Source: Salaquimonas sp. (lineage in GTDB: Bacteria > Pseudomonadota > Alphaproteobacteria > Rhizobiales > Rhizobiaceae). From it: DNA of 12,696 nt. This document shows, in pieces, positions 6,935-12,696 of the stretch (within the stretch, counting starts at the first letter, position 1; the number at the start of each line of letters is the position of its first letter). The stretch is from NCBI GenBank assembly GCA_024639745.1, contig JAHEHW010000012.1:1-12696 (forward strand), read 5' to 3'. Below the pieces are notes generated by a model, which saw only the letters and a list, made by a program, of their open reading frames with translations, was not told the DNA's origin and searched no databases. The position numbers were made by a program, and so were the translations under genes.

Positions 6935-8071
6935 GTGAATCCGGTCGAAACAGCTTATCAGGACAAGGCTGTCAAAGGTGAACTGGAAATCGATCCGGTG
7001 CAGCTCGCGCTCGCAAAGCGCCTTGACGAACTTCTCGAGGAGATTGCTTCAAAGCGGCTGGCTTCAAAATCATCTTCCCTAGGCTGGTTTTTCGGAAAGC
7101 GGGAAAAAGCGAAGCCTATCAAGGGTCTCTATATCTGGGGCTCTGTCGGTCGCGGCAAATCAATGCTGATGGACCTTTTCTTTGGTCTCGCCAAAGTTGA
7201 ACTGAAGCGCCGGGCGCATTTTCACGATTTCATGGCGGACTCACACGAGCGCATCCATCAATATCGGCAGGCCTTCAAACGGGGAGAAGTGAAGGAGGAG
7301 GATCCAATTCCGCCGGTTGCCCGAAAACTGGCGTCTGAGGCGAAGCTTCTCTGCTTTGACGAATTCAGCGTAACAGATATCGCGGATGCGATGATCCTTG
7401 GGCGTTTGTTCAAGGGGCTCTATGCCCAGGGTACCGTAATCGTTGCGACTTCAAACGTTGCGCCGGATGGTCTGTACAAGGACGGATTGAACAGACAGCG
7501 TTTTTTGCCGTTTATCGAACTTTTGAAAGCCCATTCGGAAATTTTTGAACTTGATGCGCGCACCGATTATCGCCTTGAGAAACTTGCCAAGGCCCCAGTT
7601 TATATTGCGCCGCTTGGCGAAAAGGCAAAACGCCTGATGGATGCGGCGTGGTCGCGCATGGCGGGCGGGCAGGAAGGCCATGCAGATCATTTGACGGTCA
7701 AAGGTCGGAAGGTCCACGTTCCTCTCGCTCATGACGGTTTTGCTCGCTTCGAATTTTCCGATCTGTGCGAGAAGCCGCTAGGCAGCCAAGACTACCTGGC
7801 CATCGCCCGGCGCTATCACACCATTTTTTTGGACAACGTGCCGCTTATGTCGCTTGCACAGCGTAACTCCGCCAAACGGTTTATCAATCTGATTGACACG
7901 CTTTACGATCAACGCATCAGGCTGGTGATATCGGCGGCTACGAATCCGCATGCTCTTTATCAGGCAGAACGCGGCGTCGAGGCCTTCGAATTTCAACGCA
8001 CGGCGTCACGCCTGATAGAGATGCAATCCGAGGATTATCTGGTGGGTCATGCCAGCGAGAGCGCAATATAG
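6935..8071 (+). CDS. zapE: Cell division protein ZapE / AFG1-like ATPase
   Basis: ZapE is a P-loop ATPase of the AFG1 family. In E. coli it acts on the FtsZ ring during constriction, and mitochondrial relatives help degrade or extract inner-membrane proteins. The 378-residue product has Walker A GSVGRGKS at 69-76 and Walker B LLCFDE with Asp142-Glu143. It also carries the family blocks HFHDFMADSHERIHQYRQ, FSVTDIADAMILGRLF, TSNVAPDGLYKDGLNRQRFLPFI and RTASRLIEMQSEDYL. The start is GTG at 6935, chosen because the N-terminal pattern before VQLALAKRLDELL suits the family and no ATG is nearby. The only ribosome-site candidate is a weak AAGG at 6921-6924. It lies 51 bases after the lipoprotein gene, with no terminator seen between, so the two may be co-transcribed. 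Confidence 0.95.
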   Translation: MNPVETAYQDKAVKGELEIDPVQLALAKRLDELLEEIASKRLASKSSSLGWFFGKREKAKPIKGLYIWGSVGRGKSMLMDLFFGLAKVELKRRAHFHDFMADSHERIHQYRQAFKRGEVKEEDPIPPVARKLASEAKLLCFDEFSVTDIADAMILGRLFKGLYAQGTVIVATSNVAPDGLYKDGLNRQRFLPFIELLKAHSEIFELDARTDYRLEKLAKAPVYIAPLGEKAKRLMDAAWSRMAGGQEGHADHLTVKGRKVHVPLAHDGFARFEFSDLCEKPLGSQDYLAIARRYHTIFLDNVPLMSLAQRNSAKRFINLIDTLYDQRIRLVISAATNPHALYQAERGVEAFEFQRTASRLIEMQSEDYLVGHASESAI

Positions 8072-8089
8072 TCCAGATCTCGATTAAAT

Positions 8090-8145
8090 AATTTACATTT
8101 ACGTAAATTGTTACCTTTTTAAACCATTGAAATTTATGTCAATTT
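8090..8145. promoter_or_regulatory. AT-rich repeat cluster upstream of mdh, possible operator
   Basis: AATTTAC (8090-8096) and GTAAATT (8103-8109) form seven-base arms around ATTTAC. Put another way, ATTTAC occurs twice in tandem (8091-8096, 8097-8102) followed by its inverse GTAAAT, so 8097-8108 is a perfect 12-base palindrome. A second inverted repeat, AAATT (8130-8134) with AATTT (8141-8145), has the same 6-base spacer. The site lies 19 bases after zapE and about 250 bases before mdh. It could be a regulator binding site in the mdh promoter region; an AT-rich zapE terminator is less likely because the stem has little GC, although CTTTTT follows at 8115. Confidence 0.4.
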
Positions 8146-8179
8146 GCTTTTGTGTTGCAAGGAGCGTCTGTTTTCTTTA

Positions 8180-9321
<1,142 letters not shown>

Positions 9322-9332
9322 AGATGAGCTCG

Positions 9333-9359
9333 ACCCCGGGGGAAACTCCGGGGTTTTTC
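9333..9359 (+). terminator. Intrinsic terminator of mdh
   Basis: ACCCCGGGG (9333-9341) pairs with CTCCGGGGT (9346-9354), nine pairs with one G-U, closed by a GAAA tetraloop (9342-9345). TTTTT (9354-9358) follows directly. It begins 11 bases after the mdh stop. This is the clearest terminator in the window and separates mdh from sucA. Confidence 0.9.
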
Positions 9360-9397
9360 TTGAGTATTTAAGACTGTCGGAAAGGCAGCTCAGCATT

Positions 9398-9424
9398 GGG
9401 AGGCGGATCGCTCCGCAAGACATC
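9398..9424 (+). promoter_or_regulatory. sucA ribosome-binding region with a hairpin before the start codon
   Basis: The only good Shine-Dalgarno sequence, GGGAGG (9398-9403), ends 21 bases before the sucA ATG, which is too far for normal use. GCGGA (9403-9407) and TCCGC (9412-9416) can form a 5-pair hairpin with a TCGC loop within that gap. If folded, it would bring the Shine-Dalgarno sequence to within about 8 bases of the ATG. No in-frame ATG, GTG or TTG lies between the two. No clear promoter was recognised in 9360-9397. Confidence 0.45.
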
Positions 9425-12406
9425 ATGGCAAGACAGGACGCCAATCAGGATTTCCTGAATACCTCTTTTCTCTATGGCGCGAATGCCGGCTATATCGAAG
9501 AATTGTATGCCCGCTATCAAGAGGACCCAAGTTCGCTAAGTCAGGATTGGCAGGACTATTTCGCCGAGCTGCACGACCAACGCGACGACGTGATCAAGAG
9601 TGCCAGAGGCGCTTCCTGGAAAAGGTCCAACTGGCCAATTCACGCGAACGGTGAATTGGTGTCGGTGCTCGATGGCGACTGGCAGCAGATAGAACAGAAA
9701 ATCGGTGAGAAGATTGCGGCCACGGGCCGGAAGGCAGGCTCAGAGCTGAGCGACGCGGATATCCAGCGCGCAGCGCGCGATTCGGTCTCTGCCATCATGA
9801 TGATCCGTGCGTATCGTATGCGCGGTCATTTGCATGCGAATCTCGATCCGCTCGGGATGGCAGGAAAAAAGGAGGCCTATGACGAATTGAAGCCAGCCTC
9901 CTACGGTTTCACCGAGGCAGATTACGACCGTCGAATTTTCATCGATTACATGCTCGGTCTGGAATTTGCGACCATTCCGCAGATGCTGGATATCCTGCAG
10001 CGTACCTATTGCTCGACGATCGGCGTCGAGTTTATGCATATTTCAAATCCCGAGGAAAAAGGTTGGATCCAGGCCCGCATCGAGGGACCTGACAAAGGCG
10101 TTGCCTTTACCGACATGGGCAAGCGGGCGATCCTGCAGAAGTTGATCGAGGCGGAGAGTTTCGAGCAATTCCTGGACGTCAAATACAAGGGCACAAAGCG
10201 GTTTGGGCTTGATGGCGGCGAAGCGCTCATTCCCGCTCTCGAGCAAATCATCAAACGGGGCGGCCAAATGGGGCTGCAGGAAATCGTTATCGGCATGGCT
10301 CACCGTGGCCGTCTCAATGTGCTGACAAACGTGATGGCGAAGCCTTATCGTGCCGTCTTCCATGAATTTACCGGGGGTTCCTATAAGCCAGATGACGTGG
10401 AGGGCTCGGGTGACGTGAAATACCACCTCGGCGCGTCGTCGGACCGACAATTTGACGGTAACAATGTCCACCTTTCGCTTACGGCAAACCCATCACATCT
10501 GGAGATCGTTGATCCGGTCGTTCTCGGGAAAGTTCGGGCGAAACAAGACAATTTTGAAACGCCGCGCGAAGATGGCACGCGTGATCGTGGCTCGGTCCTA
10601 CCGCTTCTCATCCACGGTGATGCCGCCTTTGCCGGCCAGGGTGTGGTCGCGGAATGCTTAGGTCTTTCCGGACTGAAAGGACACCGTACGGGCGGTTCGA
10701 TCCATTTCATCATCAACAACCAGATTGGCTTTACAACGAACCCGAGCTTCTCTCGGTCTTCACCCTATCCTTCTGATGTTGCGAAGATGGTCGAGGCGCC
10801 GATTTTCCACGTGAATGGTGACGATCCGGAAGCCGTGGTTTATGCGGCCAAGGTCGCTACGGAATATCGGCAGAAATTCAAGAAACCGGTCGTAATCGAC
10901 ATGTTCTGTTACCGCCGGTTCGGGCACAACGAGGGTGATGAGCCAGCGTTCACGCAGCCGCTGATGTACAAGAAGATCCGCTCTCACCCAACAGCGGTAA
11001 CGATCTATTCCAAGAAACTCATCGAGGAGAAGGTCATCGATCAGGGCGATTTCGATACGATGAAATCAGACTATCGCACCCTGCTCGACGAGGAGTTCGA
11101 GGTGGGCAGCAATTACCGACCGAACAAGGCCGACTGGCTCGATGGGGCATGGCGAGGCCTCAAGGAAGCGGGCGGCCTTGATGATCCCCGACGCGGGGAA
11201 ACGGGCGTTCCGGTCAAAACGTTGAAGGAAATCGGCGAAAAGTTGACCAGTGTTCCCGCGGATTTCAAGGCTCACCGTACGATCGAGCGGTTCATGAAAA
11301 ATCGGGCTGAGACGATCAAATCCGGGAAAAATATCGACTGGGCTACCGGTGAGGCGCTCGCCTTTGGCTCCCTGATGATCGAGAAGAATGTCGTGCGTTT
11401 GTCCGGTCAGGACGTCGAGCGCGGCACTTTCTCACAACGGCATTCCGTGCTCTATGATCAGGAAGACAACAGCCGTTATATTCCGCTCCATCACCTGTCG
11501 AAAGATCAGGCGAATTACGATGTCATCAATTCGATGTTGTCGGAAGAAGCGGTTCTGGGCTTCGAGTATGGTTATTCACTGGCAGCGCCTAATGCCCTCA
11601 CTGTATGGGAGGGCCAGTTCGGCGATTTCGTCAACGGCGCCCAGGTCGTGATCGATCAGTTCATCAGTTCCGGCGAGCGCAAATGGCTAAGGATGAGCGG
11701 GTTGGTGATGCTGCTGCCGCATGGCTATGAAGGACAAGGTCCCGAACATTCCTCAGCGCGTCCGGAGCGCTTCCTACAGCTATGCGCAGAGGACAATCTG
11801 CAGGTTGCTAACTGCACTACGCCTTCGAACTATTTTCATATTCTGCGGCGGCAATTGCGACGCGAGTTCAGAAAGCCGCTGGTGATCTTCACCCCGAAAT
11901 CCCTGTTGCGTCACAAGCGTGCGGTTTCCGAACTTTCGGAGATGGGAAAGGGTTCGACCTTCCACCGGCTGCTATGGGACGATGCCGAGTTCCGTAAGGG
12001 CGAAGTCATCCAGCTGGTGAAAGACAGCAAGATGAAACGGGTCGTGTTGTGTACCGGCAAGGTATATTACGACCTTTACGAAGAGCGTGAAAAACGGGGA
12101 ATCGACGACGTTTACCTGCTGCGGATCGAGCAGCTTTATCCGTTCCCAGCCAAAGCCCTGATCAAGGAGCTTTCCCGGTTCAAGAATGCCGAAATGGTGT
12201 GGTGCCAAGAAGAGCCGAAAAATATGGGCGCATGGGCGTTCATAGAGCCCTATCTTGAATGGGTGCTTGATCATATCGGCGCCAAGCACAAGCGGCCGCG
12301 TTATACCGGCCGGTCAGCGGCAGCATCGCCGGCAACCGGTCAAATGTCCAAACATCTGGAGCAACTGGCGGCGTTTCTCGAAGATGCGCTCGGCAATGGC
12401 AGCTGA
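9425..12406 (+). CDS. sucA: 2-oxoglutarate dehydrogenase E1 component
   Basis: SucA (also called OdhA) is the thiamine-diphosphate enzyme that decarboxylates 2-oxoglutarate and transfers the succinyl group to the lipoyl arm of SucB. The 993-residue length is normal for alphaproteobacteria. An N-terminal E2-binding segment (FLYGANAGYIEELYARY, about 16-32) precedes the catalytic core. Active-site blocks are GMAHRGR with His293, HGDAAFAGQG with His397 and the metal ligand Asp399, and IINNQIGFTT with Asn432. The spacing from Asp399 to Asn432 equals that in E. coli (Asp392, Asn425). FCYRRFGHNEGDEP and the C-terminal transketolase-like domain (EGQFGDFVNGAQVVIDQF onward) follow. The start at 9425 gives the usual N-terminus. 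The gene lies 103 bases after mdh beyond a terminator, without the expected sucCD in between, and 41 bases before sucB. Confidence 0.98.
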   Translation: MARQDANQDFLNTSFLYGANAGYIEELYARYQEDPSSLSQDWQDYFAELHDQRDDVIKSARGASWKRSNWPIHANGELVSVLDGDWQQIEQKIGEKIAATGRKAGSELSDADIQRAARDSVSAIMMIRAYRMRGHLHANLDPLGMAGKKEAYDELKPASYGFTEADYDRRIFIDYMLGLEFATIPQMLDILQRTYCSTIGVEFMHISNPEEKGWIQARIEGPDKGVAFTDMGKRAILQKLIEAESFEQFLDVKYKGTKRFGLDGGEALIPALEQIIKRGGQMGLQEIVIGMAHRGRLNVLTNVMAKPYRAVFHEFTGGSYKPDDVEGSGDVKYHLGASSDRQFDGNNVHLSLTANPSHLEIVDPVVLGKVRAKQDNFETPREDGTRDRGSVLPLLIHGDAAFAGQGVVAECLGLSGLKGHRTGGSIHFIINNQIGFTTNPSFSRSSPYPSDVAKMVEAPIFHVNGDDPEAVVYAAKVATEYRQKFKKPVVIDMFCYRRFGHNEGDEPAFTQPLMYKKIRSHPTAVTIYSKKLIEEKVIDQGDFDTMKSDYRTLLDEEFEVGSNYRPNKADWLDGAWRGLKEAGGLDDPRRGETGVPVKTLKEIGEKLTSVPADFKAHRTIERFMKNRAETIKSGKNIDWATGEALAFGSLMIEKNVVRLSGQDVERGTFSQRHSVLYDQEDNSRYIPLHHLSKDQANYDVINSMLSEEAVLGFEYGYSLAAPNALTVWEGQFGDFVNGAQVVIDQFISSGERKWLRMSGLVMLLPHGYEGQGPEHSSARPERFLQLCAEDNLQVANCTTPSNYFHILRRQLRREFRKPLVIFTPKSLLRHKRAVSELSEMGKGSTFHRLLWDDAEFRKGEVIQLVKDSKMKRVVLCTGKVYYDLYEEREKRGIDDVYLLRIEQLYPFPAKALIKELSRFKNAEMVWCQEEPKNMGAWAFIEPYLEWVLDHIGAKHKRPRYTGRSAAASPATGQMSKHLEQLAAFLEDALGNGS

Positions 12407-12447
12407 TCCAACATCCCGAAGCAATTTTGAAGCATTAAGGTATTAAA

Positions 12448-12696
12448 ATGGCGAGTGAAATCAGAGTTCCAACGCTTGGTGAATCCGTAACAGAAGCAAC
12501 TGTCGGCCGATGGATGAAGTCAAAGGGCGATGCCGTAGCGATTGACGAGCCGCTTGTCGAGCTGGAGACGGACAAGGTTTCCGTAGAAGTTCCGGCACCT
12601 GCTGCAGGTGTTCTGGCGTCGATCGACGTGGAAGAGGGCGATACGGTCGAGGTTGGTGCACTGCTCGGCGCGATCGAAGAGGGAGAGGGTAAAGCC
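12448..12696 (+). CDS. sucB: 2-oxoglutarate dehydrogenase E2 component, N-terminal part
   Basis: Only the first 83 codons are inside the window; the frame is still open at the last base. This is the lipoyl domain of dihydrolipoyl succinyltransferase, which moves the succinyl group from SucA to CoA. The pattern [19 protein letters not shown] is typical of E2 of the 2-oxoglutarate complex. The lipoylated residue is Lys43 in [12 protein letters not shown]. The domain ends near residue 77, where an Ala/Glu/Gly-rich linker appears to begin. TAAGG (12436-12440) lies 7 bases before the ATG. The 41-base gap from sucA holds no terminator, so the two genes should form one operon. The pyruvate and branched-chain E2 proteins have similar domains, but the position next to sucA decides the call. 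Confidence 0.96.
   Translation, partial: MASEIRVPTLGESVTEATVGRWMKSKGDAVAIDEPLVELETDKVSVEVPAPAAGVLASIDVEEGDTVEVGALLGAIEEGEGKA

Overview
The window reads as core chromosome of an alphaproteobacterium, most likely of the order Hyphomicrobiales (Rhizobiales). Three things point there: the order sdhC-sdhD-sdhA-sdhB, an Omp19-type lipoprotein beside a ZapE/AFG1 ATPase and mdh (an arrangement I recall from Brucella and relatives), and a lactate-dehydrogenase-like malate dehydrogenase linked to the 2-oxoglutarate dehydrogenase genes. Codon use is moderately GC-rich and even. I see no insertion sequence, phage gene, tRNA, rRNA or CRISPR array.

Layout. Positions 1-192 hold the C-terminal end of a membrane transporter, probably of the major facilitator superfamily, running convergently into an AEC-family permease on the minus strand (203-1147). 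From about 1333 everything lies on the plus strand. A small GNAT acetyltransferase is followed by a compact succinate dehydrogenase operon (1916-5337). Next come a periplasmic methionine sulfoxide reductase A (5512-6123), an Omp19-like outer-membrane lipoprotein (6311-6883) and the ATPase ZapE (6935-8071). A 284-base spacer contains an inverted repeat and a doubtful small frame. Malate dehydrogenase (8356-9321) follows and ends at a strong intrinsic terminator. The window closes with sucA (9425-12406) and the first 83 codons of sucB.

Function. The window encodes three TCA-cycle activities: 2-oxoglutarate dehydrogenase E1 and E2, succinate dehydrogenase (respiratory complex II) and malate dehydrogenase. 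MsrA and the lipoprotein are envelope proteins for repair of oxidised methionine and probably protease inhibition or surface structure. ZapE is linked to cell division and membrane protein quality control.

The most notable point is an absence. The succinyl-CoA synthetase genes sucC and sucD, usually found between mdh and sucA in alphaproteobacteria, are missing; only 103 bases separate the two genes, and these contain a terminator and a structured leader. Other points are the repeat-rich spacer upstream of mdh and a hairpin between a good Shine-Dalgarno sequence and the sucA start codon. I found no convincing new multi-gene system; most of the window is well-understood central metabolism.
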